Shown: positions 52,709 to 64,000 of the stretch, in pieces | Layout: each line of letters begins with the position of its first letter | Position numbering within the stretch: position 1 is the stretch's first letter | Assembly: GCA_936432065.2 (NCBI GenBank) | Contig: OW386292.2 | Location: forward strand, 13,484,918-13,548,917 | DNA length: 64,000 bases | Reading direction: 5' to 3' | Origin: Rutpela maculata | Taxonomy: Eukaryota > Arthropoda > Insecta > Coleoptera > Cerambycidae | The notes under the pieces: model-generated | Database searches by the model: none | Told to the model about the DNA's origin: nothing | Seen by the model: the letters and a program-made list of their open reading frames with translations, nothing else | Program-made: the position numbers and the translations under genes

Positions 52709-55700
52709 CAGTGGCGTAACTAGAGTCGATGAGGCCCATGTACAAGAGTATCTGGTTGCCCCCCCCCCCCCCATAGAGTTTATAAAAATAATAAGTTTCG
52801 TTAAAATAATTTAGGGTGGCCCATCTCTATAGGGGGTGAATTTTTTTTGCGTATTTTTTAAGTCTCGCCCCACGAAAATATACTATTATACTAGGAATAA
52901 TTTATGTCAAAGTTTCAGATAATTCGGTGAACGGTAACCCGTGCCGCATTCAGGTAGAAATTTGTAGAAATTATTTGTTTTGGAAGTTTTGAAATATAAT
53001 GCACCTACGGTAGGTTTTTATGTCAGTTTGCAATTGTGTTTTACAGTGGTGACATTATAAGTTCTAGCATACGTTCCTTTTTGAAAAAACATTTAACGAT
53101 GGCTGATGTTAGATCCTTACGAAAGGATACTTTCATTTACTTAGTTGGACACTATTCGTTACAAATCATTGGCAATAAATTGCCGTCTAATAGACAAGTA
53201 TTACAAGTGCTCTTTTATAACATTCGTGAAGTGAAGCTAAGTGTACATGAAAGTGCTAAATCAACAATAAAAGAGGTGTCAGTTTTTTGGGATAAAGCTC
53301 GCATTCCAACACGTCAGGATTTTCATTGCGTTAAACAACTAGATAAACTTTATGCAGAGTGGAGGAACTTACAAAAATCGGCTAAAAGGGCCAGTGCGGG
53401 AGTAAAGAAAAAAATTTCGTTGAAAAATTGGACGATCTTTTTGACATTTCTCATGCAAATGCATTGGAGTTGATGAAAATAGATGAAGATAAGCAGTTTT
53501 TAATTAACCAAAGAAAAAAGGGACGTCCTGGATTTATGCATGGTATTGATTACCAACTCGCTTCTCAAGAAAAATCAGCTGAGGAGAAATTACAGAAATT
53601 ATCCGAACGAATGCAACGAAGTCAACAAGAAAAAGCTAGATTAGAGGAAACAGTCACCTGTCCATCATCAAGTAGTAATTCAGCCGACTCCAACGAAAAT
53701 GAAGATGAAATAATCGAAGCCCAAGAAGAGTTGTTACAAGACCAGCCTGGCCCGTCACAGCCAAAAAAGAGGAGATTGTATGGAACATGTAACATCATCA
53801 CACCAAAAATAGCCGCTGCATTTGATGCTTGCAAAATAAGCGACAGGTATGGAGTCCATATTTTGACGGCACTAGCAGAAGCACTAGGACATGACACCAC
53901 ATCTTTGTCCATCAGCAGAACCACACTTCAGCGCTCTAGACAACGCATCCGCGAAGAAAGAGCTGAAATATTAAAAACTGCCTTCGGTAATTCTGAATTG
54001 CCGGCCCCAGTCATCCATTGGGATGGAAAACTTTTACCTTCTCTCACTGGAATGGGAAATATCGATAGACTTGCTATCTTAGTTACTAGTGGAGATATTG
54101 AACAACTACTTGGAGTACCAGCTTTGCCCAATTCAACTGGAAGAGAACAGACTGAAGCAGTTTATGATGTGCTTTGTGAATGGAATTTGGACGAAAAGGT
54201 AATAGCTTTGTGTTGTGATACAACAGCTTCAAATATGGGTTATATAAATGGGGCAGCCACACTATTGCAACAAAAATTAGAAAGAGATATTCTATATTTT
54301 CCTTGTAGACATCATATTTTTGAAGTGGTTTTGAGAAGTGTGTTTGACACAAAAATGCCTTCCTCATCTGGTCCAAATGTGCCACTATTTAAACGTTTTA
54401 GGGAATTTTGGCCTAAAATAGATCAAAATAAACTAAAAACTGGATTTCAGGTATCAAAAATTAAACACATTTTACAACCAGTTAAAGCCGAAATTGTAAA
54501 GTTTCTAAATGCAGCTTTAACTTTGCAACAGCCTCGTGATGATTATAAAGAATTTTTAATGCTTTCAACTTTTTGTTGAAGAAGAGCCCACTCACACGAC
54601 ATTCTATCAACCAGGGGCATTTCATCATGCACGTTGGATGGCCAAAGCCATTTACTGTCTAAAAATATTTTTTTTCCAAGATCAGTTCCAACTAACTAAA
54701 AAAGAAAAATAGGTATTGAAGATATATGTCTCTTTATTGTAAAGGTTTATGTAAAGGCCTGGTTTACAGCGTCATTTGCTAGTAAAGCACCGCTTCATGA
54801 CTTAGACTTTTGTAAAGAACTCATTAATTATCAAAATATTGACAAAGAAATATCTCAAGCCGCAAGTAGGAAAATAGTGAACCATTTGTGGTACCTTAAT
54901 TCAGTAAATGTTGGCTTATCTTTCTTTGATGACGATATTTCAGTTACCACTAAAAGAGAAATGGTTAAAGCTTTGAATAGGAAAGCACCAAATCAAGACG
55001 CCTTATGATTAGTAACATTACTGACGTTGGAAACAAGGAAATTCAGGACTTCATATGCGAGAACACTAAATAGTTTTTTCAAAAATTAGGTTTGTCTATG
55101 GAATTTTTGGAAAATGATCCAACAACATGGAGGGAAAATGAAAGTTATACCCGATGTTTCTAAAACAGTTTCTACTCCAAGTTGTAAATGATTATAAATC
55201 ACAGTTTCCAAATGTAAAAAAAGAAACCCCGTCGCATGCTTTGGCCTAGTGCAAATTATATTGTTTTTATTACTATATGTCTTGTAGATTTAGGATAATA
55301 TTTGGTACTATGTATGAAAAAAACGTTTCATAATAAAATACACAAAGATAAAACGAGAGTTTTATTTCAAAAACTTCTAGTCTAGTTTTCTTAGACTACG
55401 AATTTACAGTAGTATGACACATGTCATAGTCACAACAGATAATGTCTTTGATATTTGTATGACTTGATTAGTCATTCTAAAGATAAATGTTGCTGATTAA
55501 AAAAAAAAAAAACAGTGCATCAATCAAAGAATGTAAATAATTCCATTTACTTTTATTATTGCATAATAATGCATTCTGCGGCACCCCTTGCCTTCAATTT
55601 GCCTCAATAATATTTTGAGGGGACTGTTTTTTCTTCAAAAGGAACCATTTGCAGGGGTGAGAAATAAAAAATTTCGATTTCGAAAAAGATGGGCCACCCC

Positions 55701-55809
55701 AATATTCAGTTTATTTATCATAAAATAAAAAAACATTTTTTTTATCAATGTACAGCTCCTAAAGGCCCTGTGTGCCGCATCCCTTGCACCCCATGTAGTT
55801 TCGCCACTG
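52709..55809 (+). mobile_element. hAT-like DNA transposon, 3.1 kb, with TIRs and degenerate 8-bp TSD
   Basis: TIRs CAGTGGCGTAACTA (52709) and CAGTGGCGAAACTA (right end, reverse complement), flanked by CCATGTAT (52701-52708) and CCATATAC (55810-55817). The other family-F copy has the uninterrupted site (ACAAACATATAAAG). A 14-base C run lies at 52759-52772. It carries one decayed transposase gene on +. Confidence 0.82.
53099..55060 (+). pseudogene. hAT-superfamily-like transposase, decayed
   Basis: ATG at 53099 starts MADVRSLRKDTFIYLVGHYS; an acceptor-like TTTTACAG at 53040-53046 may mark an intron upstream. A 1-bp slip in an A-run near 53407 shifts into the long frame 53428-54579 (EKLDDLFDISHANALELM). 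This holds an acidic Ser-rich linker with QPKKRRLYG (possible nuclear signal), VIHWDGKLLPSLTG (about 54010-54050, first catalytic Asp), ALCCDTTASNMGYINGA (second Asp) and FPCRHHIFEVVLRSVF (CxxH-like block). After another frameshift near 54560 come YQPGAFHHARWMAKAIYCL, VKAWFTASFASKAPLHDLDF and HLWYLNSVNVGLSFFDDDIS, then stops from about 55005. This matches a widespread arthropod hAT-like family. At least three frame lesions make it inactive. Confidence 0.8.
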
Positions 55810-56020
55810 CCATATACAGTTTTTATCATAAATTTTGTATATAGTTAAATGCCACACTCTAATAATGAAATTAGGAACTATTTTCATTGACAAACTACGA
55901 TATTTGAGTACAACAGAAATTTACAATAAAAAAAATATATAGTTCTATTCGTTAGAACAATATCAACTATCTAAAACAGTTTTAAAGATTATACTATGTT
56001 TGGTTTTTTAGTTATGAAAC

Positions 56021-56519
56021 ACCCCATACCCCAGTCGTATATTTATCTCTATCTTTTGAGTGAGACAGAAAATATACGAAGTTGGCCATTTATGTGATCG
56101 TCTAGAATTTTAAAGTTAGGACCCAAATTTTCGTTGCGATTGTATTTTTGTTTAACTCTAGATTCTTTTTATAAAGTTTGATATTACTTGTTTCTATTTA
56201 CTGATCAAATTTATTTATATTAATCTTGACAACACTCATTTATTAGTTCATTTTATTTTGGTACCTTTTGATTTGCCTGTAATTTATTTAATACTGATTT
56301 CACTGTAATTACAAATTGCATTTGTAATTGATTTATTTTGTCTACAGAACTATATTTTTATTTAATCTCACTTATTCCTGAAAAAGTAGAATATTGAAGG
56401 AAAACACAGAAGACGTTTTAATACGTTTGAGTTTAATTTCATATTAAATTAATGAGCAGAACAAAAATGACAACGCGTCGCATATGATTAAATAATTTTT
56501 TATACTTATTGTTTGATAT
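56021..56519. other. AT-rich intergenic sequence, nothing recognised
   Basis: No supported feature. Confidence 0.35.
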
Positions 56520-57110
56520 ACTGTGAGGTCTCCAGTTAAATCTCCCCCAGCTCCCATAGTAGCGTCTACGTTGTGTGCGTCGCCCATCTTAAGAGCGAAC
56601 TTGAAACTACACAGTGCTAACGAAGTTAACTAACATTTGCCTTCTCCCGTAGGACGGGCGAGTGACCCGCGGTAGGCACCTCACGGTCTAGCCAAGAGCA
56701 ACCCCAGAGGGTTACACTTGGACAGACAATGAATTACCTACTCAAAGCACTCATCGCTCTGTGCGGAGATTGAAAAAGCCAGTAAACCTTTTTATTTCAA
56801 CGGTCCCTGCCTCGTCGTTCAGCTTTCACAGATTCGTAAGAAAATCTGTATAAATACGAAATCATATAGGATGACCCGCACTACGAAACTATCCACGGAT
56901 AGCCCGCACTACGCAACCATCTAGTGACGGCCCGCAAATACGTACCATCTGACGATGGTCGCACTACGTACCACCTTTGGGGGTGGCCGCACTGCTGAAC
57001 TCAAACAAAAGCAGATACCGGAGTAATTAATACTGCCAGCAAGTGTACTCTCGAAGAGCAGGTCAATAATAGACAAATTTGTTTCCCCGGAACCGCGCTT
57101 ATATAGGATT
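56520..57110. mobile_element. GC-richer block, candidate solo LTR or retroelement 5' region
   Basis: Distinctly GC-richer than its flanks (GGACGGGCGAGTGACCCGCG near 56652). It starts near TGTGAGGTCTCC (56520), contains TATAAATA at 56849-56856 and a 28-bp tandem repeat just after it. A TATA box followed by a GC-rich repeated leader suits a retroelement promoter. I could not find matching ends or a duplication, so this is tentative. Confidence 0.35.
56875..57000 (+). repeat. 28-bp tandem repeat, about 4.5 units
   Basis: CCCGCACTACG-type starts at 56875, 56903, 56931, 56958 and 56986; each unit ends in a small inverted motif (ATCCACGGAT, CATCTAGTGACGG, CATCTGACGATGG). Confidence 0.85.
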
Positions 57111-58305
57111 TTAAAATAGAGACAAAAATTCTCAAACTGCAGCTAAATGATTTACTGCTTTAATAAAGCAACTAATAAAGACTGAAAAGTACTTTTTAAG
57201 GGTTAATATACACACTCAGTAAAGTGATCTTTTCTGAGGTAGTGAACAGATATTTTTAAATTAAATAAAATTATGGCTATTCTAGCTAAAAAAATCGTAG
57301 CAAAGAATTTATTTCTGGAGATTTTCTCAGTGTAAATTACAAAATTTCAGTTAATTGTATTTCAGTTAATAATGAAAATATTTTCATAAACTCCAAAACC
57401 TATTGTTGGATTTTGATGAAAAGTAAAATGTATATGACAAAAAAGAATAATTTTAAACGGGAGTCCCTTGGCTCGGGGGGGCACTCGAATTTTGAAAAAA
57501 TTTTTCGCAAACTGCTTTTTCAAAATTTCTTAGGGGTCGTTAGAGGAGTGCTTCTCTAGATGTTATTTCCCATATTTCGTATGGGTCCCATGCGCCACAG
57601 ACGAGAAAAAAATTATTGAAATTTCTAGATCCGCCCTTGCAAGATGATCATGTTAAAATAACTATTAATAAAAAAAAATAGGCCGGTGGACTCAAATTGT
57701 GCTTATATGGCTCAAGCTAGATAAACCCAGATGGACCAGACAGGGTCCGGCTGTGCTTTATCTAGTGATGAATTAAAAGATAAGGAATACTTACATTTTT
57801 ACTTTTGTTCACTTGTCTAAAATATAGATGCACTTGTACACTATTACTCTGTTACAACTTCTTGTACTTATATTATTATTTGAAGGTCGCAAATCAACAG
57901 AAGATAAACTCGATTAAAGATAAAAATTGACCTCAAATTATGTTGTTTTAATATTGTTATTGATTTTCGATTGAATCATTTTTATAATAGTTCCCTAAAA
58001 TATTAATACATCACGGAAATAAAACTCCATGTATCGAAAAGTAAACTTGCGCAAGAAAGAGCGCTGCACATTGAATTAAGGAAGCACATTCGCTAAGTAC
58101 ACTTACAAGAAATTCTCTTTTAAAAAAAAATTCAGCTCCTCGGCTGGTATTGTGAATATTAGTAGAGCTTCTATGTTTTAATTTGTGTAAAGTTTTTTGG
58201 CAGAAATCTCACTGTGAATGTTTGTATAGTTGTCTACAAATGTATAGGGCACTTAAAAAAAGGCCATAAAAATATCAAAGTTGGTGCTATTATATGCTGA
58301 CAAGA
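57111..58305. other. AT-rich sequence with one dispersed repeat
   Basis: 57785-57965 is the partner of 9835-10020. AAATTTCTAGATCCGCCC (57619-57636) resembles the end of hAT-type elements, but no matching other end was found. Otherwise nothing. Confidence 0.4.
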
Positions 58306-58309
58306 GGAT

Positions 58310-58446
58310 TAGAGAGCCGTACTTCAAATTGTTACATGTTAGAATGAACAAAATAATACTAGAGATTTAAAAATTGTGTTGTCGGCAGAAAATTTGCGAC
58401 ATTGAGAGATAAATTCAAAGTACGGCTCTGATTATCTGTTACCCTG
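58310..58446. repeat. Short inverted repeat
   Basis: AGAGCCGTACTTCAAATT (58312-58331 region) is mirrored by AATTCAAAGTACGGCTCTGA (58411-58430). Confidence 0.6.
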
Positions 58447-58892
58447 TTATTAACACCGACAATAATAAACTCGACGCCATTTTAGTTGGGGGTGTGTGTG
58501 TAACTATATCACAAATACAAGGCTAAAAATCTGGGAGGAAAAGTTCAAATGAGAAAGTTATAGGTATTAAAAGACCTATAAAATGAGCCCCCGAACTTTA
58601 AGATAGTTTTATTAGGTCAGGAGTAAATTCAAAAAAATAGAAATTTTGAATTTTTTTTTAATTATAGCAACGTTTTTGAAATTTTACCAGAGATGGGTCG
58701 AGGAAACTTTCCAAATTTGATAAAAGGCTGTAAAAGTCATGTAAATAATATAATTGTATGCACTTATTTGGTATCATCATCACAAATCAGATTTCATCAT
58801 AAAATGGGCTATCAATATACTTTTAATATTGATATAATAATTTAAGGGCGCCGGAATTATAGGTTAAATTTACTTAAAAACATGACTTCGTA

Positions 58893-59175
58893 GTTCGAGG
58901 ATTTCTTCTAAATCCCTGAACTGATTAAAAAGAAATTTCACAGACTTTGAGAAAAAACTCGATAGAATGGTACTGGACTATTGCAAATTCACGAAAAGTA
59001 ATATTTTTTTCTTGTCAAGCTGTTAAACATCCTCTAACTTTGAACCTAATTTTAAAATAATAAAAAAGATATTATCTTATTGATATTAGTCTGAGCTCGT
59101 CTGCTATAGTATATGAAACATATCGATATTTAAATTTCAATTTTTTATTCAGTAGTTTTTGAAAAATCCTCGAAC
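58893..59175. mobile_element. Tc1/mariner-type MITE
   Basis: 283 bp with perfect 13-bp TIRs GTTCGAGGATTTT-like at both ends, flanked by TA (58891-58892, 59176-59177). Non-coding. The TA duplication suggests mobilisation by a Tc1/mariner transposase. Confidence 0.7.
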
Positions 59176-60760
59176 TACTAGAACCAATTCATTGAAAATA
59201 AATAAGACAAATTGCCGATAAAGCAAGCGTTGGTTTGTAAGACCAATAATGTAAAAGTCATAAATGAAGTTTAGCACTTGGCTCGCAGGTGGCGCCTGAC
59301 TAGATCGCTTCGTTTCACGATGTCGTCAATACGTTATGAAGGTCACTTTTTTTATGTGATTCATACTCTTATATAGTATATTAGGATACCGCGACGAACT
59401 CTCTAGGCAATGAAAACGCGTCTTTTTGTCCATCGTCTTTATATCCCATTCACATAATATGTAAAAATTACAAAATTATAAAACTATGAATTTGCACATT
59501 TTATACAGTGTCCGCCAAAAAGTCTGCACCATATGACTATTGTTATTGACTTTTTGAAAAAATTTATTTTTGATAAAAGTTCGTGCCTGTTCTCAAACGA
59601 AAAAAGGACTGCAGAAATGTGTGTTAGTCCTGGCGCTTAGGTCTAAAAATATATATTTTATTGAAATTACCTCAAGAGTAAACAACCGAAACATGTTATT
59701 TAAAGAAGTTGCTTATAATGTGAAGTTATATCCAGATATCAAATTTGGTTGTTCTTTTCTAAAAATAAAATCTAATTTCTAATTTCTGTAAAATTAATGG
59801 TTTCGAAAATATAGAAGTATAAAGATGGCGTCCTATAAAATGAAGTATTTAATTAAAAATTTATCTCAGAATATAGCACTTACATCAGAAATGCTAACAA
59901 CCGTAATGAAATACTAACGATTAGGCTTTCAAATGATTTCTTGACTATTTTTATACTTACCGTAAAAAACAAAGAAGTTATGACAGAAACAATTAGCTTC
60001 CTTACATTTTTTTTTTAATAAAAACATCGCCATTTTTTAAATGTAAGTACTTAGTCAGTAATTAAAAAAATGTATTATATACTGTTTTTTCGTCCGTTTA
60101 CAGCATTTTCTTCAAATAAAAATTGTATTATAAACTAGAAGCGGACTTTCTAGAAAACGTATTTTTTTTTCTCAATAAATATTGGTTTAAGCGAAAAAAT
60201 GATAGACATCAAAAATAAAGCCCATAAACTGAAAATTAATTTGTATTTATTTAATATTTACGTAGAATTAATCGTTCCGGAGATTTTTTAGTTTATAGAT
60301 GATATCGGAAAGATTATTGGATGAAGTATTTAGTTTAAATGTTGAATATCTTAGAAACTATGAAACTTCCATAAAAATTTCCAAGGAACAGAATAAAAAA
60401 TAATTAATCAACCTTTGCAATGATTTTTTGTTTGTTTCTGTATCATAAACATAAAGAAATTATGGCCGAAACAATGTGAAAAAAATGTGAATAGGCACAT
60501 TTTTTTTTTTATAAAATGTCACAATTTTGTTATTGTATTGGGGTATTCTCACTCGGTGGCACTTAAAAAATATATATATTTATTGGAAGTAGCATCAAAT
60601 TTTAAGAAGAAAAGGTTCTATGCGATTTTTCACATAAATTGATAGTTTTTAAGTTATAACGACTTCAAAATTGCGATTTTAGCTTAAAAAAAAGGTATTT
60701 CCAAACGGCTTTTGTCAAGTATCTCGAAAAGTATTACTTTATCGAAAAAATATTACAGAG

Positions 60761-61493
60761 CCCAGGTAGCAAGGTGACGTCATTATGACGTCTTTTAAAG
60801 GTGATTTTTCGTCGCCGACATCATTGTCCAAATAAATGACGTACCAGAGACGTGATATTTATAACGTACTTCTGACGTCATCATGAAGACGTCAAATACA
60901 CGTTTCTTTTAGGTCATTATTTTGACGTCATTAATAAATGACGTACCAGAGACGTGATATTTAATACGTACTTCTGACGTCATCATGAAGACGTCAAATA
61001 CACGTTTCTTTTAGGTCATTATTTTGACGTCATTAAAATGACGTGAAATAAATCATTATAAAATAAAAATAAATAGAAGTATTTAGTGACTAGTTCAATT
61101 TTTGCCACATAGTAATAATAATTTTGTTTTACTATTTCTAACTAGGTATACAGCTTTTAAACATATTTAAATAAAGATGTTCAGTGATTCAGTGAGTTAA
61201 GTGTTAGGTTGCGAGGCAAAAGGTCCGCGGTTCGATCCCTGCACGTTCCGGTTTTTTTTTCGTCAAAAACTTTATTAATAATTGTGGAAAAATATTATAA
61301 TGAGAGGTTTGCATCTCTTATCGCAAAATTCACTGATTACCAATACGTCATATTGGCGTCATATATATATGACGTCATTGGGCTGTGACATTGTGCCGTC
61401 TTTTCACGTCATTTTTACGTCATGCTGAAGATGAAATTGACGTAATTAATGCCGAAAAAACGACGTCATAATGACGGCACCTTGCTGCCTGGG
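60761..61493. mobile_element. Family-H element rich in ACGTCA motifs, with tRNA-like centre
   Basis: TIRs CCCAGGTAGCAAGGTGACG and CCCAGGCAGCAAGGTGCCG, continuing as TCATTATGACGTC. AG flanks both ends. Inside, a 102-bp unit is tandemly duplicated (from 60834 and 60936), and TGACGT/ACGTCA occurs more than twenty times. A tRNA-like block with a B box lies at 61184-61244. No transposase. Confidence 0.8.
61184..61244 (+). ncRNA. tRNA-like sequence with B box, in family-H element
   Basis: TGATTCAGTGAGTTAAGTG, then GGTTGCGAGGCAAAAGG, then GGTTCGATCCC, followed at 61251 by a run of T. The order of D-arm-like, anticodon-arm-like and B-box segments is tRNA-like; the stems are incomplete. Confidence 0.5.
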
Positions 61494-62548
61494 AGTTAAA
61501 TATCTCAGAAACTGTGACACCTACGTCAAGGATGCTAATAGGTAGAATAATAGGTTATTAATTATGCTTTCAACTGTTTTTTTATTTGTTTCTGTATCAT
61601 AAGAAACAAAGAAGTTATGACCGAAGCAATGTGCGTCTACACATTTTTTTAATAACAACGTCGCCATTTTGTTACTGTAATTAGCCAGTAATTAAAAAAA
61701 AAGGAATTTCAAACACTGTTTCTCGTTAATATATAGCATGACGTAGATGCTTAATTTTGTTGGTTTGTATACAGTACTTGCTTATAAAAAATATACAGTT
61801 TACACTATATTTTCGATAAAACGTAATTTTTTTTCCTTTTCCAAATATTAGTTTTATTGAAAAATGGGTAGAGACCAAAAATAAAGCTCATAAACTGATA
61901 ATGAATTTCGCTTGTTTATTTATTTACATAGATTTAATAGTTTCGAAGATATGAAAGTTTAAAAATGGCGTCCGAACGTTTGTAAGACGAAAAATGCAGT
62001 TTAAATGTTAAATATCTCAGAAATTGTAACACCTATGTCACGCAAGCTAAGAAATGAAATTAAAGACAATTAGTTGTGCTTTCAAATTATTTTTTATTCG
62101 TTCCTGTAGCATTAGAAATAAAAAAGTTATGACGGAAAAATATGCGTATTTATATTTTTTTATATAAAATGGTCGCCATTTTATTACTTTAATTAGCCAG
62201 TAATTTAAAAAAATTATCTGAAATACAGTTTTTCGTTAAGATGCAGCATTATCTAGATGCTCAAATTTTTTTGCTCATTTAAAGCACTTGCTTTAGAAAA
62301 AAAATGCATTTTAAACTTTAAAGGTAATTTTGAAACACTTGGATGCCAAATATAAACTTAAATATCTCCGAAACTATTAATCAATATCAATAAACAAAAA
62401 ATATAATTAAATTCCAGTTTGTACTTTCTGTAATTGGTCTATCATTTTTTCGATAAAGTAATACTTTTCGAGATATTTGACGAAAGCCGTTTGGAAATAC
62501 CTTTTTTTTTAAGCTAAAATCGCAATTTTGAAGTCGTTATAACTTAAA

Positions 62549-63230
62549 AACCGCTGCCCAAGGAATCACTACTTCCACATCCAGATTCTCTATCCAAGTC
62601 ACTCACAACGAAAAAAACTCTGTATGTGAAAATAATTGTTTATGGAACTTTAATAATAGAATATTTGAAATCCTCTACCCCAAAAACCCATAAAACGATA
62701 CCCTACATCAGTAGTGGGGTGGGGGGTGGATGAAGTAAAAAATATTTTAAGGTTTCTGGTTCCTGTACATAGATAGGTACACTAAATCACAATTTTTTTT
62801 CATCCCCTTTAATAAGGGGATGGGGGTGGTAATGGGGGTGGCTAATGACAAACATTTTTTTGAGACCTTAGCTTCTCTTGTATATACTAAATACCAATTT
62901 TATGGACTCTTACCTGCTTGATTGACCTATTTACCCCAAATTTACCGCAATTTACCCCGCAACTCTTCGACGGAACAAGATGAAAATATAATCTGGTTCT
63001 AGATCTCGTTGAAGGACATATGTGTACCAAATTTCAAGTCAATATCTTAAACGGTTCCAGAGTAAACGTGCGCACAACAAAGAAAAGTTACAGACAGACC
63101 GACAGACATAGAAATTTTTTTCGCTCAAACTTAAAATCTCGACGTTTCATGACATTTTAAGCCTATTTGGACAATAAAAATTTTTAAAAAATTTTTTGTC
63201 GTTACTATATTTCCACTGGACGTGGAAGTA
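62549..63230 (+). mobile_element. Family-A Helentron-like element, complete copy
   Basis: 682 bp from ACCGCTGCCCAAGGAATCAC to the hairpin TTCCACTGGACGTGGAAG. Uninterrupted family-B copies give the empty site AACTTAAAAACTATC; insertion was in an A-run without a visible duplication. It contains ACAGACAGACCGACAGAC (63091-63108). Non-coding. Confidence 0.82.
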
Positions 63231-63466
63231 GAACTATCAATTTATGTGAAAAATTGCATAGAACCTTTTCTTCTTAAAATTCGATTCTATTTCAGCTCCA
63301 ATAAACATATATATTTTTTAAGTGCCACTCCCTGAGGTGGCATCCACCCCCTATAAATTAACAAGCCCCTGCACAATATAGAAACTTTTACTATTATACT
63401 GCCAAAAATGGACGAAATCCGTTCAATATAACATTATTCCGAAGTTAAAACCTCTAGTTACTGTAC

Positions 63467-63720
63467 TATAAGTCCAGAGACGGATAATATAATACATAAT
63501 TACTATTACTCTATCTTGAAACGGTTCAAATTAGATTGCATGCTTCGCATTGTTGATTCAAGGTCACTACCATTTTCATTTGTTTGGTTTTTGCGGCCTC
63601 CACCTATCTCCTGGAAGAGGAATTACAAAATGCTGCTACTGCTATTTGCACTGAAATTATTGGTTGATATCCGCGATGTAATATTGCCAAATAGTACACG
63701 TAGTTCCATCTGTTCAAATT
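63467..63720. other. Flank of the Copia-like LTR, nothing recognised
   Basis: Short open frames on both strands (63516-63725 + and 63604-63801 -) lack family resemblance. Confidence 0.35.
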
Positions 63721-63915
63721 TGTAAGGTTGGTGATGCGCTCCGGCGGTCTTAATCCAAAAGCTTTATTATTAACTTTAAACACGACTACAAAAACGTACA
63801 ATTGACAGAACTCTTTTCGCGTCCATAAAACCTACATGATCTACACTACATAGAATGTATAAGAACATATAATACTGACATTACATAGAGAGATCTTACA
63901 TATAATATTTTAACA
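63721..63915 (-). mobile_element. Copia-like LTR (3' LTR of an element running off the right edge)
   Basis: On the minus strand the purine tract ATCGAGGAGGAG (63916-63927) is followed directly by TGTTAAAATATTATATG, and the block ends ...CACCAACCTTACA at 63721. That gives a 195-bp unit with TG/CA ends and short inverted TGTTA/TTACA termini. A GAGGAGGAG tract next to TGTTA is typical of Copia 3' LTRs. Internal coding would lie beyond 64000 and is not visible. Confidence 0.6.
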
Positions 63916-64000
63916 CTCCTCCTCGATTTTTAGTTTCTTTTTTTTTTTTTTTTTAACTAAAATCGTTCCTAATAATTTTACATATTTTAAATTATCAAAT

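Larger units (their letters stand above)
52572..56020. mobile_element. Family-F palindromic element, copy 2, split by a hAT-like transposon
   Basis: Left part 52572-52708 and right part 55810-56020 join to the same palindrome as 23410-24170 (GAGAGAAATATGCGTTTATT; TTATCATAAATTTTGTATA; ATCTTTAAAACTGTTTTAGA reversed near 55965-55990). Confidence 0.7.
59560..63466. mobile_element. Family-B foldback, rearranged copy with two nested insertions
   Basis: The right end (CTAGTTACTGTAC, 63466) is flanked by TA as in the other copies. From 60552 the order of blocks follows 31547-33447. 59560-60550 repeats interior family-B blocks (AAAGAAGTTATGAC, ATCGCCATTTT, AAACTGAAAATTAATTTG), so the left side is duplicated or a second copy. 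Interrupted at 60761-61493 and 62549-63230. Non-coding. Confidence 0.65.

Noticed and set aside
56875..57000. CRISPR-like repeats
   Set aside because: 28-bp units follow one another directly with no unique spacers and no cas genes.

Overview
The window looks like a piece of a large, repeat-rich, AT-rich animal genome, most probably an insect. The evidence is a spliced nuclear gene with GT-AG introns, remnants of I/R1-, Jockey/CR1- and RTE-like non-LTR retrotransposons, Gypsy- and Copia-like LTR pieces, and P-, hAT- and Tc1/mariner-like DNA elements. Nothing bacterial or organellar is visible. I cannot name the species from the sequence.

Only three host genes can be supported. NSRP1, a nuclear-speckle splicing regulator, lies on + at 47380-48892 in three exons. 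Two paralogous secreted leucine-rich-repeat genes lie on the minus strand: a complete one at 51378-52361, and the N-terminal part of a second at 1-368, which runs off the left edge and has lost the ATG that the complete copy uses. The three are not obviously linked in function.

The rest is mostly mobile DNA, often nested, and an unusual share of it is palindromic (foldback). Left to right: a family-B foldback (576-2227); a 5S-rRNA-headed SINE with 12-bp target-site duplications (2493-2884); a 2.3-kb palindrome carrying SWIM zinc-finger coding in both arms (7139-9435); a composite with inverted ends (10137-13640) holding a broken I/R1-like retrotransposon, a perfect 116-bp hairpin and a tRNA-bearing foldback; and a three-level nest at 14499-18070, where a Helentron-like element contains a non-LTR insert, which contains a P-like THAP transposon. 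Next come a hAT MITE (20427-20956), a second tRNA-bearing foldback split by an AACAAC-ended insert (21055-22273), LINE and Gypsy debris (25-27 kb), a LINE split by a 1.9-kb foldback (31-34 kb), a transposon-linked gene with a fresh 571-bp tandem duplication (35-37.6 kb), more foldbacks (38-46.6 kb), hAT remnants (49-50.3 kb), a 3.1-kb hAT-like transposon inserted in another palindrome (52572-56020), a candidate LTR with 28-bp repeats (56.5-57.1 kb), a triple nest at 59.5-63.5 kb, and a Copia-like LTR at the right edge.

Family names used below: family A = Helentron-like, about 0.68 kb, with a CTTCCACatccaGTGGAAG hairpin (six copies); family B = TA-flanked foldback ending GTACAGTAA; family C = tRNA-like foldback ending TAGTGTGAGATCCC; family E = foldback ending near CAGGCTGCGCC; family F = palindrome split by the hAT at 52709; family G = hAT-type MITE starting CAGGGTG; family H = element starting CCCARGTAGCA. 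All family names are local to this report.
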